DNA of 64,000 nucleotides. It comes from Streptomyces sp. Ru72 (GTDB lineage: Bacteria; Actinomycetota; Actinomycetes; Streptomycetales; Streptomycetaceae). Within the stretch, counting starts at the first letter, position 1. Each line of letters starts with the position of its first letter. Made by a program: the position numbers and the translations under genes. The stretch is from the NCBI RefSeq assembly GCF_002920635.1, contig NZ_PQSR01000013.1, forward strand, positions 56,215-120,214, in the 5' to 3' direction. The notes under the pieces are model-generated. The model had not been told where the DNA came from. It ran no database searches and saw only the letters and a list, made by a program, of their open reading frames with translations. Below are positions 8,032-18,763 of this stretch, piece by piece.

Positions 8032-9353
8032 TCCCTGTGCATCGGCACCGCGGGCTCCGAACCCCAGTCCTTCTCACCCGAATGGGAGCGTACGGCCGCG
8101 TACTGCCCGGCGAGTTCGAAGGCGGCGAGCACCACCCGCGCCTGGTACTCGGCCTGGCGCGCCACCGGGATCCAGCGTGCGCCGTAGCCGTCGTGGTAGT
8201 CGGCGCACCAGGCGTCGATCAGCCGGTCCAGCTCGGGCAGCAGGTCGGCCGCCGCGCGCCCGGCGGCCCTGGCGAGCTGGTGCAGCAGTCCCGCGGTGCG
8301 CAGCGCGACCCGGCGGCCGGAGATACCGAGGGCGGTCAGCCGTGCGGTGTCCAACGGCGGCAGCGGCCGCCGGCCGGCGCCGTACAGGTCGGGGTCCCAG
8401 GAGTCGGCGAGTCCGGGTCCGACCAGTAAATAGTCGTCCACCGGGGCGAGCAGCCGGGCCGCGTCCGGCACGGTGTCCAGGTGGGGGCGGACACGGGCCA
8501 GCAGGTCCTCCAGAAGGCGCGTGTCACGGCGCAGCGTGCCGCTGACGGCCCGCAGGACCGCGTCGGGGTCGGCGAGCGGTGAGGGGTCCTCCACGGCGGC
8601 CACGCCCCACATGGGTGCCTCCACGACCGCGGTGACGGTGCCGTAGCGGTGCGGGTGGAACCAGGTCGACTCGACCGCGGCCTCCGTGATCGCGGCGGCC
8701 AGGTCGCCGCGGCGCGGGGGTGGGATGCGGTACACGGCGGGGCCGAGGAGCGGCCAGTACAGGGTGTCGTAGGGGCCGAGTTCGCGCGGGATGCCGAGCC
8801 GGGCCGCGGCGTGGGCGAGCCGCTGGGCCATGCCCGGCAGGTCGTGGGTCAGTTCGACGAAGCCGCCGCCGACGTCGACGCCGTGCAGGGAGCACTGGAA
8901 GAAGGGCCGCAGTTCGTCCTGGAGGTCCAGCAGGGCGCGGGTCTCGGGCAGGGCGGCGCGATCGGCGCCGTCGGGAAGCCACTCGGGCTGTTCGAGGAAG
9001 CCGGGGCGGAAGAAGTTCCGGAAGTACCGGCCGAGGGTGTACGGGCCGGACAGCCAGCCCTCGTTGCGCCGGGCGCCGTCGGGGTCGAGGCACAGCAGCA
9101 GGTTCCAGGTGGTGTCTGCGTCCCGGCCGAGCCGGGGGTCGGCCAGCGCCCGTTCGGCCAGGCGCAGGGCGGTGGCGCCGCCGACGGGCTCGTTGGCGTG
9201 CGGTCCGGCGACGACGAGGGCGTGGCGGCTGCCGTGGCCGACGGAGAGCAGCCACAGGGGCGTGCCGCCGCGGGACGTGCCCACGCGGCGGAGCCGGGCG
9301 TCGCGCGGGTGGCCGGCGGCCAGCGCGGCGGCACGGGCGCCGAGTTCGTCCAC
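8028..9353 (-). CDS. M14 family zinc carboxypeptidase-like protein
   Basis: 441 aa from GTG 9353. M14 signatures are present: the HxxE zinc pair in AGPHANEPVGG, an Arg/Asn pair region (CLDPDGARRNEGW), the third zinc His in SLHGVDVGGG, and a Glu in TAVVEAPMWG in the catalytic position. No signal peptide is visible, so it is probably cytoplasmic. The start is doubtful: the GTG has no Shine-Dalgarno, while GGGGAGG stands 6 bases before an in-frame CTG at 9380, which would add nine residues (LPPLLRYPT). Its stop overlaps the start of the protease inhibitor gene. Substrate unknown; a gamma-D-glutamyl or succinyl-amino acid substrate cannot be told from the sequence. Confidence 0.82.
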   Translation of the reverse strand: MDELGARAAALAAGHPRDARLRRVGTSRGGTPLWLLSVGHGSRHALVVAGPHANEPVGGATALRLAERALADPRLGRDADTTWNLLLCLDPDGARRNEGWLSGPYTLGRYFRNFFRPGFLEQPEWLPDGADRAALPETRALLDLQDELRPFFQCSLHGVDVGGGFVELTHDLPGMAQRLAHAAARLGIPRELGPYDTLYWPLLGPAVYRIPPPRRGDLAAAITEAAVESTWFHPHRYGTVTAVVEAPMWGVAAVEDPSPLADPDAVLRAVSGTLRRDTRLLEDLLARVRPHLDTVPDAARLLAPVDDYLLVGPGLADSWDPDLYGAGRRPLPPLDTARLTALGISGRRVALRTAGLLHQLARAAGRAAADLLPELDRLIDAWCADYHDGYGARWIPVARQAEYQARVVLAAFELAGQYAAVRSHSGEKDWGSEPAVPMHRE

Positions 9354-9563
9354 GGTCGGGTAGCGGAGGAGGGGCGGCAGGGCACACCTCCCCTGTGTGG
9401 CGCCGTCGATTCACCTGCTGTGCATGGCGTACGCACAGTCAGTCACGGCTGAGCAGGTACGTCAACACCGTGGGAGGTACCGAAGACCGGGTGGTGACGG
9501 CACGGCACTCCGACGGCGTAACGCGCTCCGGCCCGGCGGGCCGGTCCTCGCGGGGAGGGCGTC

Positions 9564-10115
9564 CTACACCGACGCCAGGCGGAACGTCACCCTCCCGAAG
9601 CCGATCTGGTCGCCCTCTCGGACGACCGCGGCGCCGATCACCCGGCGGCCGTTGACGGTGGTGCCGTTCGTGGAGCCGAGGTCGCGCAGTATCCACAGCC
9701 CGCCCTGACGGCTCAGTTCGGCGTGCACACGGGAGACCGTCTCGTGGTTGAGCCTGAGGCCGCTCGCCGGGTCGCGGCCGATCCGCAGCGGATAGGGGCT
9801 GCCCGGGTGGGGCAGCAGCAGTTTGGGCAGCCGCTCGGCCTGCCAGGCCCGCCGCAGCCGAACGGGGAACCCGGAGACCGCCTCCACGGTCCCGAACACG
9901 ATCCGCGACCAGCGCTTCTCGGTGGGCAGATCGGCGGTGAGGGCGGCCAGCTCGTGCGGCTGCCGGGCGACCAGGGCCAACTCCATGCGCCGCAGGAACG
10001 TGTCGTGCGACAGACGCCCCAGGGCGACGCCGTCGCGGAGCATCTTCAGCGCCCTGTCGCGTTCGGCGTCCGAGAGCCGCGCGGGGTACGTGTGGAACTC
10101 GAAGGACGACGTCAC
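9564..10115 (-). CDS. DUF1707-FHA domain protein
   Basis: 183 aa. Residues about 10-65 (RLSDAERDRALKMLRDGVAL, then HDTFLRRMELALVARQPHEL) are a DUF1707/SHOCT-like short helical domain. Residues about 108-180 are an FHA domain: LRIGRDPASGL, NHETVSRVHAEL, and RDLGSTNGTTVNGRRV contain the Gly-Arg, Ser-Arg-His and Thr-Asn-Gly positions that bind phosphothreonine. It probably reads Ser/Thr kinase signals in the cytoplasm. No kinase is in the window. It stands alone on the minus strand between the carboxypeptidase gene and treZ, and its promoter faces that of treZ. Confidence 0.88.
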   Translation of the reverse strand: MTSSFEFHTYPARLSDAERDRALKMLRDGVALGRLSHDTFLRRMELALVARQPHELAALTADLPTEKRWSRIVFGTVEAVSGFPVRLRRAWQAERLPKLLLPHPGSPYPLRIGRDPASGLRLNHETVSRVHAELSRQGGLWILRDLGSTNGTTVNGRRVIGAAVVREGDQIGFGRVTFRLASV

Positions 10116-10288
10116 GGACGTGATTGTCGGTCAGTCGGCCCGGAGGTGTCCAGAAGACGCAAAGAGTGGGCCAAGCCGCCGTCAGGGTCGTTCCGTGTGA
10201 CGAAAGGGTCGATCGGGCGGCGAAGTGATCGCGTTTTGACGCACCATGGACGGACTACATCACGATGGGCAGACGAGGGGGAACGTCA

Positions 10289-12034
10289 GTGCGGTTCGAG
10301 GTGTGGGCGCCACAGGCCGGCCGGGTCACGCTCCACTGCGGCGGCGCCACGCGCGCGTTGGAGCGCGATCCGGAGCGCGCCGGGTGGTGGGCGGGCGAGG
10401 CGGAGGCCGAGGACGGCACGCGCTACGGCTTCGCGCTGGACGACGGCCCGGTGCTGCCCGATCCGCGCTCGCGGCGCCAGCCGGACGGGCCCGACGGGCA
10501 GAGCGCGGTGGTCGACCACGGACGGTACGCGTGGCGTGCCGCGTGGCCGGGGCGCGCACTGCCGGGCGCGGTGCTGTACGAGCTGCACGTGGGCACGTAC
10601 ACCCGTGAGGGCACGCTGGACGCGGCGGCCGAGCGGCTCGAGCACCTGGCGGAACTGGGCGTCTCGCACGTCGAGTTGATGCCGCTGTGCCCCTTCCCGG
10701 GGCGGCACGGCTGGGGTTACGAGGGCGTCTCGCTGTGGGCGGTGCACGAGCCGTACGGCGGCCCCGCGGCGCTGAAACGGTTCGTCGACCGGGCGCACGA
10801 ACTCGGCCTGGGCGTGGTGCTGGACGTGGTCCACAACCATCTCGGCCCCTCCGGCAATCACCTCCCCGCCTTCGGTCCGTACTTCACCGACACCCACCAC
10901 ACGCCCTGGGGCTCCGCCGTGAACCTGGACGCGCCCGGCTCGGACGAGGTGCGCGCGTATCTGATCGGCAGCGCACTGGCCTGGCTGCGCGACTACCGGA
11001 TCGACGGCCTGCGCCTGGACGCGGTCCACGCGCTGCACGACACGCGCGCGATCCACTTCCTGGAGGAGCTGTCCGAGGCGGTGGACGCACTGGCCGCCGA
11101 GGTGGATCGGCCGCTGTTCCTGATCGCCGAGTCGGACCTGGCCGACCCGCGCCTCATCACTCCCCGCGCGGAGAACGGCCTCGGCGTCCACGCGCAGTGG
11201 AACGACGACTTCCACCACGCACTGCACACCGCGCTGACCGGCGAGTCGCAGGGCTACTACGAGGACTTCGCCCGCGCGCCCTTCGCGGCCCTCGCCAAGA
11301 CCCTGACGGCCGGCTTCTTCCACGACGGCACGTACTCGACGTTCCGGGGCCGGCGGCACGGCCGCCCGCTGGACCGCAGCCGGGTGTCCGCCCACCGCCT
11401 GCTCGGCTACTCCCAGACCCACGACCAGGTCGGCAATCGCGCCCAGGGCGACCGGCTCTCGGCGTCCCTCTCCCCCGGCCTGCTGGCGTGCGCGGCGACG
11501 CTGGTGCTCACCGCCCCCTTCACACCGATGCTGTTCATGGGCGAGGAGTGGGCCGCGGGCACGCCCTGGCAGTTCTTCACCGACCACACCGATCCCGACC
11601 TCGCCGACGCCGTACGACGCGGCAGGCGACGGGAGTTCGCCGCGCACGGCTGGGCGGAGGAGGACGTGCCCGACCCTCAGGACCCGGCGACCCGGGACCG
11701 CTCGTGCCTCGACTGGTCCGAGCCGGAACGCGAGCCCCACGCGCGCGTGCTGGCCTGGTACCGGGAGCTGGTCGCCCTGCGCCGCGCACAGCCCGACCTC
11801 TCGGACCCCGACCTCGGGGATGTGAAGGTCACCTACGACGAGGACGCGCGCTGGCTCGCCTTCCGCCGCGGGGACGTCCGGGTCGCCGTCAACCTCGCCA
11901 AGGAGCCGGCGCGCATCTCCCTGGGTCTCCGCGACGCGCGTGTGCTGGCCGCCTGGGAGCCGGTTCAGCCACCGGACGAGGACGGCGTGGTGACCTTGCC
12001 GGGCGAGTCGTGCGTGGTGCTGACGCAGGAGTGA
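10289..12034 (+). CDS. treZ: Malto-oligosyltrehalose trehalohydrolase
   Basis: 581 aa from GTG 10289, which follows GAGGGGGAACGTCA; an ATG at 10265 is in frame but has no such site. TreZ releases trehalose from the product of TreY. An N-terminal CBM48-like region (VRFEVWAPQAGRVTL) leads into a GH13 barrel with VLYELHVGTYT, VVLDVVHNHLGPSG, Asp244 in DGLRLDAVHAL, Glu281 in IAESDLADPR and Asp379 in SQTHDQVGNR. FMGEEWAAGTPWQFFTDH is typical of the C-terminal part of TreZ. With glgX and treY it completes the TreXYZ route. It is separated from them by three minus-strand genes, so it is not in one operon with them. Confidence 0.95.
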   Translation: MRFEVWAPQAGRVTLHCGGATRALERDPERAGWWAGEAEAEDGTRYGFALDDGPVLPDPRSRRQPDGPDGQSAVVDHGRYAWRAAWPGRALPGAVLYELHVGTYTREGTLDAAAERLEHLAELGVSHVELMPLCPFPGRHGWGYEGVSLWAVHEPYGGPAALKRFVDRAHELGLGVVLDVVHNHLGPSGNHLPAFGPYFTDTHHTPWGSAVNLDAPGSDEVRAYLIGSALAWLRDYRIDGLRLDAVHALHDTRAIHFLEELSEAVDALAAEVDRPLFLIAESDLADPRLITPRAENGLGVHAQWNDDFHHALHTALTGESQGYYEDFARAPFAALAKTLTAGFFHDGTYSTFRGRRHGRPLDRSRVSAHRLLGYSQTHDQVGNRAQGDRLSASLSPGLLACAATLVLTAPFTPMLFMGEEWAAGTPWQFFTDHTDPDLADAVRRGRRREFAAHGWAEEDVPDPQDPATRDRSCLDWSEPEREPHARVLAWYRELVALRRAQPDLSDPDLGDVKVTYDEDARWLAFRRGDVRVAVNLAKEPARISLGLRDARVLAAWEPVQPPDEDGVVTLPGESCVVLTQE

Positions 12035-12067
12035 GGTGGAGGCGCACCCGCTGGCGGCAGACGTGCG

Positions 12068-12087
12068 CGCGAGCGTTTGCGCTCGCG
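12068..12087 (+). terminator. Short hairpin after treZ
   Basis: CGCGAGCG and CGCTCGCG form a perfect 8-bp stem with a TTTG loop, 33 bases after the treZ stop. No T tract follows. Probable terminator. Confidence 0.55.
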
Positions 12088-12230
12088 TCGACGTGACGGC
12101 GCACGCACCCGGCCGCCCACAGGCGCTGGGCGCCGCGGCCGGGGCACAGGCCTCCGCGCCCGGCGCGGCCGGGCGGATGCGGTGGCGGCACGGGCCGGCG
12201 CGCCCGCGCGGCCGGACGCCCCGCCGACGC

Positions 12231-13151
12231 CTACGGCGTCTCCTCCCCCGGCAGTTCCGTGACGCGTTCCAGCAGAATCGGCTCCCAGGCACGGCGCAGG
12301 CGGGCCCGGAGGTCCGGCAGAGTGAGGTCCCCCCGGCCCTGGAGTCCGCCGGCCAGGGCGACGAGCGCGTCGCAGCGGGCCAGCCACAGGCCGCGCAGGC
12401 AGGGGCGGGCGCCGTAGCCGGCGAGGGTGGCGGCGCGCACCGCGGCGGGAGCGCCGACGGCCGCCGCGAGTCCTGCGATGTCCTCGGCCGGGTCGCCGAT
12501 CACCGCGTCGTCCCAGCCGAGGACGCCGCGCACCCGCCCGTCGTCGCTGACGACGAGGTGGTCGTCCCGCAGGTTGCGGTGCACCAGGACGGCCGCGCCG
12601 GGCTGGGGGGCGAGCTGGCGGGCGGCCGGGGCGGCGAACTGGGCGAGCCGGGCGGGGTCGAACTCGTCCCGCTCGGCGAGACGCTCCGCGGCGTGCGCTG
12701 CGGCGGTGCGCAGGGCCTCCAGTGAGCGGGGCGGGACGCGCGGCACGCCGAGCGCCTCGGCCTGACGTACGGGTACCTCGCGCAGCCCCGAGAGCAGGGC
12801 CGCGAGGTCCGCCTCGCCGACCGCCGAGACGTCCCGTTCCCTTCCGGTCGAGCCGGGCAGCCTGGCGTCGAGGGTGTAGCCCAGGCCGGCGGCCCACTCC
12901 CCGTGCGCCACGCTCATCGGCACCGCCGTCCCGATGTGCGGCCGCACCAGGGCCCGAAGCCGCAGTTCACGGCGCTGGCGGGCGGTGGCGTCCCGGTCGG
13001 CGGCCAGCCGCAGCACATGGCGTGCACCGACCCACCAGGTGGCGTGCCCGCCCTCGGCGACGGGCGTCACGTCCGGTCCGTCGCCGTCGTGGAGCAGGGT
13101 GCGGACCAGTCGGCGTACGGTCTCCGCCGTCGGTGTCGGTACCTGGGTCAT
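12231..13151 (-). CDS. APH-fold phosphotransferase-like protein with altered catalytic loop
   Basis: 306 aa from ATG 13151 (MTQVPTPTAETVRRL). The fold is that of the aminoglycoside phosphotransferase/choline kinase superfamily: a small lobe (GGHATWWVGARHVLRLAADR), a helical core, and the C-terminal LGWDDAVIGDPAEDIAGLA that matches the WDxAxxGDPxxDLA metal-site motif. The catalytic loop, usually HGDxxxxN, reads HRNLRDDHLVV: the catalytic Asp is Asn193 and the usual Asn position is His198. His at the second position occurs in other subfamilies; loss of the Asp is unusual and suggests a non-catalytic or very weak enzyme. The M24 peptidase gene lies about 100 bases upstream on the same strand. 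Substrate unknown. Confidence 0.75.
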   Translation of the reverse strand: MTQVPTPTAETVRRLVRTLLHDGDGPDVTPVAEGGHATWWVGARHVLRLAADRDATARQRRELRLRALVRPHIGTAVPMSVAHGEWAAGLGYTLDARLPGSTGRERDVSAVGEADLAALLSGLREVPVRQAEALGVPRVPPRSLEALRTAAAHAAERLAERDEFDPARLAQFAAPAARQLAPQPGAAVLVHRNLRDDHLVVSDDGRVRGVLGWDDAVIGDPAEDIAGLAAAVGAPAAVRAATLAGYGARPCLRGLWLARCDALVALAGGLQGRGDLTLPDLRARLRRAWEPILLERVTELPGEETP

Positions 13152-13254
13152 GATCGCGCCGTTGTCGTCTCGGTGGGCGTGCTGCGGGTCGTGTTGCCGG
13201 GTCGGGCGGCCGTCGCGGTCGCGTCGGCGGGCGGCCACTGCCTCCTTCACTCCA

Positions 13255-14400
13255 TCAGTCGACCATCGCCATCTCACGGGGCGTGTTGTTCAGGCGGCGT
13301 CCGCCGTCGTCGGTCACCGTCACGATGTCCTCGATGCGGACCCCGAAGCGGCCGGGCAGGTACACGCCGGGTTCCACCGAGAAGCACATGCCGGGGACCA
13401 GTTGCTGTTCCTCCCCCTCGATCATGTACGGCGGCTCGTGCGTGGTGACGCCGATGCCGTGCCCGGTGCGGTGGATGAAGTACTCCCCGTACCCGGCATC
13501 GGCGATGACCGCGCGGGCCGCCCGGTCGACGTCCTGGCAGGCCGCGCCGGGCCTGACCGCGCGGAAACCCGCCTCCTGGGCGGCGCGCACCAGGTCGTGC
13601 ACCCGGCGCTCCTCGTCGGTGGGTTCGCCGACGTGGACCGTGCGGGTGGTGTCGGAGCCGTAGCCGTGCTTGAGGCCGCCGAAATCGAGGACGACCATGT
13701 CGCCGCGCTCGATGACGCGCTCGCCGGCCTCGTGGTGCGGGTTGGCGCCGTTGGGACCCGAGGCGACGATGGTGAAGTCGACCTGGGAGTGGCCGAAGTG
13801 CCGCAGCAGGTCGGCGAGGTCGGCGGCGACCTCGCGCTCCCGGCGACCGGCGAAGGGGACCTTCCGGATCTCCTCGTACGTCGCGTCCGCGGCGGCACCC
13901 GCGGCGGTCAGCCGGTCGAGTTCCGCTGCGTCCTTGACGGCCCGCAGCATCGGCAGGGCGCGCGTGAGCGCGACGTGGCCGGCGTCGGGCAGCCGTTCGC
14001 GCAGGCCGAGCAGGTGCAGGGCCCAGGCGTTGTCGCTGATGCCGTAGCGGCCGTCGGCGGTCAGCAGGGAGGAAGCCGCCTCGTAGGGGTCCTTGCCGTC
14101 GGTCCAGTCGCGCAGCGTCAGCGCGCTCCCGCCGGGCGCCCGGGCGGCGTCGGGCGCCTCCAGGGTGGGCACGACGAGGACGGGGTCGTGCCCGGCCCGC
14201 AGGACCAGCAGGGTGAGGCGTTCGGTCTCCACCGGGCGGTATCCCGTCAGCCAGACCAGGTCGGGTCCGGGCGCGACGAGGATCCCGTCGAGCCCGGCCT
14301 GGGCGGCGGCGTCCGAGGCGCGCCGCATCCGGGCCGCGTAGTCCTCGGCGGTGAAGGGCGCGGGACCGTCCGTGTCGGGCGGTACGGGCGTGCCGGTCAT
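13255..14400 (-). CDS. M24 family Xaa-Pro peptidase
   Basis: 381 aa from ATG 14400 (MTGTPVPPDTDGP). A creatinase/prolidase N-terminal domain (about 20-140, PGPDLVWLTGYRPVETERL) precedes a pita-bread catalytic domain. All five metal ligands are visible: Asp and Asp in VVLDFGGLKHGYGSDTTRT, His in TGHGIGVTTHE, Glu in SVEPGVYLPG and Glu in VRIEDIVTVT. It should be a cytoplasmic dinuclear-metal aminopeptidase acting before proline, or a dipeptidase; the substrate cannot be settled by sequence. The frame is open upstream to 14754, but that extension is Arg-rich and lacks homology, so the ATG at 14400 is preferred. Confidence 0.9.
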   Translation of the reverse strand: MTGTPVPPDTDGPAPFTAEDYAARMRRASDAAAQAGLDGILVAPGPDLVWLTGYRPVETERLTLLVLRAGHDPVLVVPTLEAPDAARAPGGSALTLRDWTDGKDPYEAASSLLTADGRYGISDNAWALHLLGLRERLPDAGHVALTRALPMLRAVKDAAELDRLTAAGAAADATYEEIRKVPFAGRREREVAADLADLLRHFGHSQVDFTIVASGPNGANPHHEAGERVIERGDMVVLDFGGLKHGYGSDTTRTVHVGEPTDEERRVHDLVRAAQEAGFRAVRPGAACQDVDRAARAVIADAGYGEYFIHRTGHGIGVTTHEPPYMIEGEEQQLVPGMCFSVEPGVYLPGRFGVRIEDIVTVTDDGGRRLNNTPREMAMVD

Positions 14401-14527
14401 CCATAACCTCCGCTGGTCCGGGTCCTGCCAGGGCCTACGGGCAGCATCCTGCCCCTCCGCAGGGACGGACGCGAGCCCATTGCGACCATGACGGCCCGCG
14501 GGCCGGGGCACCCACCCGCGCACGGGG

Positions 14528-15421
14528 TCACCCCGCGACCCGAGCCGCCGGCCGGAGCAGCCGCTCGGCCAGTGCCGCCGCGGCTCCCCGAAGTCCCCGG
14601 CCGTGCACGAGTTCCGTGCGGTGCACCACGCGGGGTGCCGTGAGCGGGACGGCGACCGCTCCCGGTACGCCGGTGGCCGCCGAGCGCGGCAGGACCGCGA
14701 GGCCGTGGCCGGCGGCCGCGAGCCCCGTGAGCGTGCGCAGATCCGTGCCCTCATGGCGCAGGGCCGGCCGGAAGCCCGTGCCGCCCGCCACGGCTCGCAG
14801 TCGGTCCAGTGGCAGGCCCGCGTCGGGGGCGTCGAGCCAGCGGGCGTCGGCCAGGTCGCCGAGCCGGAGCCCGGCGCGTCGGGCGAGCGGATGGCCGCAC
14901 GGCAGCAGCACGCAGACGGGCTCCTCGCCGGCGCTCCCGGTCACGAGCGGCGCCACGTCGGGCAGCCGCAGCGGATCACTGGGCGCGGCCAGGCCGTCCA
15001 CGAGCCCGAGGTCCGCGCCGCCGGTGGCGACCGCGGCGGGGATCTCCTTACGGGTGAGCACTCTCAGCGTGACGCCCGCGGCGGGCAGCGCGGCGAGGAC
15101 GCGCGGCCCGAGCGCGGTCGGCGTCGCCGCGAGCGTCACCCCGAGCGCGGGCGCGGCCGCCAGCCGTGTGACATCGGCCCTGGCCGCCTCCAGACGCAGC
15201 AGCAACGGACCGGCGTGTTCCAGGAGCCGTTCACCCGCCGCGGTGGGTGCGACCGGGCGCCGGGTCAGCAGCGGGGCGCCGAGGTCCTGTTCGAGCGCGG
15301 CGATGTGCTGCGACACGGCGGACTGGGTGTAGCCCAGTTCGCGGGCCGCCTCGGAGAAGGATGCGAGCCGGGCGACGGTGACGTAGGTGCGCAGGAGGTG
15401 CGGGTCCATGCGCTCCAGCAT
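14528..15421 (-). CDS. LysR-family transcriptional regulator
   Basis: 297 aa if started at MLERMDPHLL (15421); the first ATG at 15433 and the MDPHLL ATG at 15409 are alternatives. The N-terminal winged helix is clear: LLRTYVTVARLASFSEAARELGYTQSAVSQHIAALEQDLGAPLL. It is followed by a periplasmic-binding-type effector domain (about 90-290). The gene is divergent from the amidotransferase-like gene that starts at 15496, about 75 bases away, which is the classic position of a LysR regulator relative to its target. Effector unknown. Confidence 0.9.
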   Translation of the reverse strand: MLERMDPHLLRTYVTVARLASFSEAARELGYTQSAVSQHIAALEQDLGAPLLTRRPVAPTAAGERLLEHAGPLLLRLEAARADVTRLAAAPALGVTLAATPTALGPRVLAALPAAGVTLRVLTRKEIPAAVATGGADLGLVDGLAAPSDPLRLPDVAPLVTGSAGEEPVCVLLPCGHPLARRAGLRLGDLADARWLDAPDAGLPLDRLRAVAGGTGFRPALRHEGTDLRTLTGLAAAGHGLAVLPRSAATGVPGAVAVPLTAPRVVHRTELVHGRGLRGAAAALAERLLRPAARVAG

Positions 15422-15495
15422 GTCGCATGGCATCAGTGTCGCTTATCAAGAGTGCAGGAATCATCGTTGGACGTGAACGACGCGGCGGGACGAGC

Positions 15496-16242
15496 ATGGT
15501 CGGCATGACATCCGACACGACGCACACCGCCCGTCTCGCCCTGGTCGGCGACCGCTCGCCCGCCGTGGTCTCGCACTCGCGCATCCCCCTGCTGCTGGAG
15601 GCGCTCGCCGGGCGCGACCGGCTCGTCCTCGACGCCTACTGGATCCCGTCCGAGGAGGCCGCGGACGAGGGCGCCGTGCGCGGGTTCGACGCGGTCTGGG
15701 TGCTGCCGGGCAGTCCGTACCGGAGCGAGGCCGGGGTCCTCGCCGCGATCCGCACCGCGCGCGAGGAGCAGATCCCCTTCCTCGGCACGTGCGGCGGCTT
15801 CCAGCACGCGCTGCTGGAGTACGCCCGCACCGTGTGCGGTCTGTCCCGGGTGGCGCACGCGGAGAACGACCCGGATGCCGACGACCTCCTCATCGAGCCG
15901 CTGGCCTGCTCCCTGGTGGGCCACGAGGCGGCGGTCCGGATCGTCCCGGAATCGCTGGCCCACACGGTGATCGGCTCCCCGCGGACCGTCGAGCGGTACT
16001 ACTGCGCGTACGGCCCCTCCCGGCACCTGGACACGCTGCGGGCGCACGGGCTGCGGTTCAGCGGACACGACGAGGACGGGCAGGTGCGGATCGCCGAACT
16101 GCCCGGCCACCCCTTCTTCCTGGCGACCCTCTTCCAGCCGGAACTCGCGGGCGACGGCTCGCGCCCGCACCCCGTCGTACGGGCACTGGCGCAAGCCGCG
16201 GTGGAGCACGCCGGGCGGCGCGCGCAGGCGCAGTTCGTCTGA
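15496..16242 (+). CDS. Class I glutamine amidotransferase-like protein (CTP synthase C-terminus-like)
   Basis: 248 aa from ATG 15496 (MVGMTSDTTHTARLALVGD); the ATG at 15505 is also possible. The protein resembles the glutaminase half of CTP synthase without the synthetase half. A nucleophile elbow FLGTCGGFQHALLEY holds Cys99. Near the C-terminus GHPFFLATLFQPEL replaces the usual QFHPE, so the catalytic His is Gln214. Without it ordinary glutamine hydrolysis is unlikely. It is divergent from a LysR regulator. Family members of this type occur in other streptomycetes as stand-alone proteins; their substrate is not known to me. Confidence 0.75.
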   Translation: MVGMTSDTTHTARLALVGDRSPAVVSHSRIPLLLEALAGRDRLVLDAYWIPSEEAADEGAVRGFDAVWVLPGSPYRSEAGVLAAIRTAREEQIPFLGTCGGFQHALLEYARTVCGLSRVAHAENDPDADDLLIEPLACSLVGHEAAVRIVPESLAHTVIGSPRTVERYYCAYGPSRHLDTLRAHGLRFSGHDEDGQVRIAELPGHPFFLATLFQPELAGDGSRPHPVVRALAQAAVEHAGRRAQAQFV

Positions 16243-16283
16243 CCACAGCTCCCGGCGCCTCGCGCAGTCGGTCGGTGGCAGAG

Positions 16284-16309
16284 CCTCGGCGGCCCGCGTG
16301 CCGCCGAGG
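16284..16309. terminator. Hairpin between convergent genes
   Basis: CCTCGGCGGC and GCCGCCGAGG form a perfect 10-bp stem with a 6-base loop, between the stops of the amidotransferase-like gene (16242) and the geosmin synthase gene (16401). It can serve both. Confidence 0.6.
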
Positions 16310-16400
16310 ACGTCCCGGACCCGGCCGCCGGGCGGCGCGAGGTGTCCGAAGCCACCGTGGTGCTCCTCGCGGAGCTCTCCGAGGCGGCCCGGGGTGCGCT

Positions 16401-18623
<2,223 letters not shown>

Positions 18624-18763
18624 TCACACCATCGCGTGAATCGGGAGCGAACTGCCGCTGGTTCGGGCCTGACCGCGTCCCCGCCGCCCCGTGCTGCCAC
18701 CCGCACAGTGGAAAACCCGACCTGCTACTTGCCGAGCCATCTGCCCCGCGCCACCGTGGTCGC

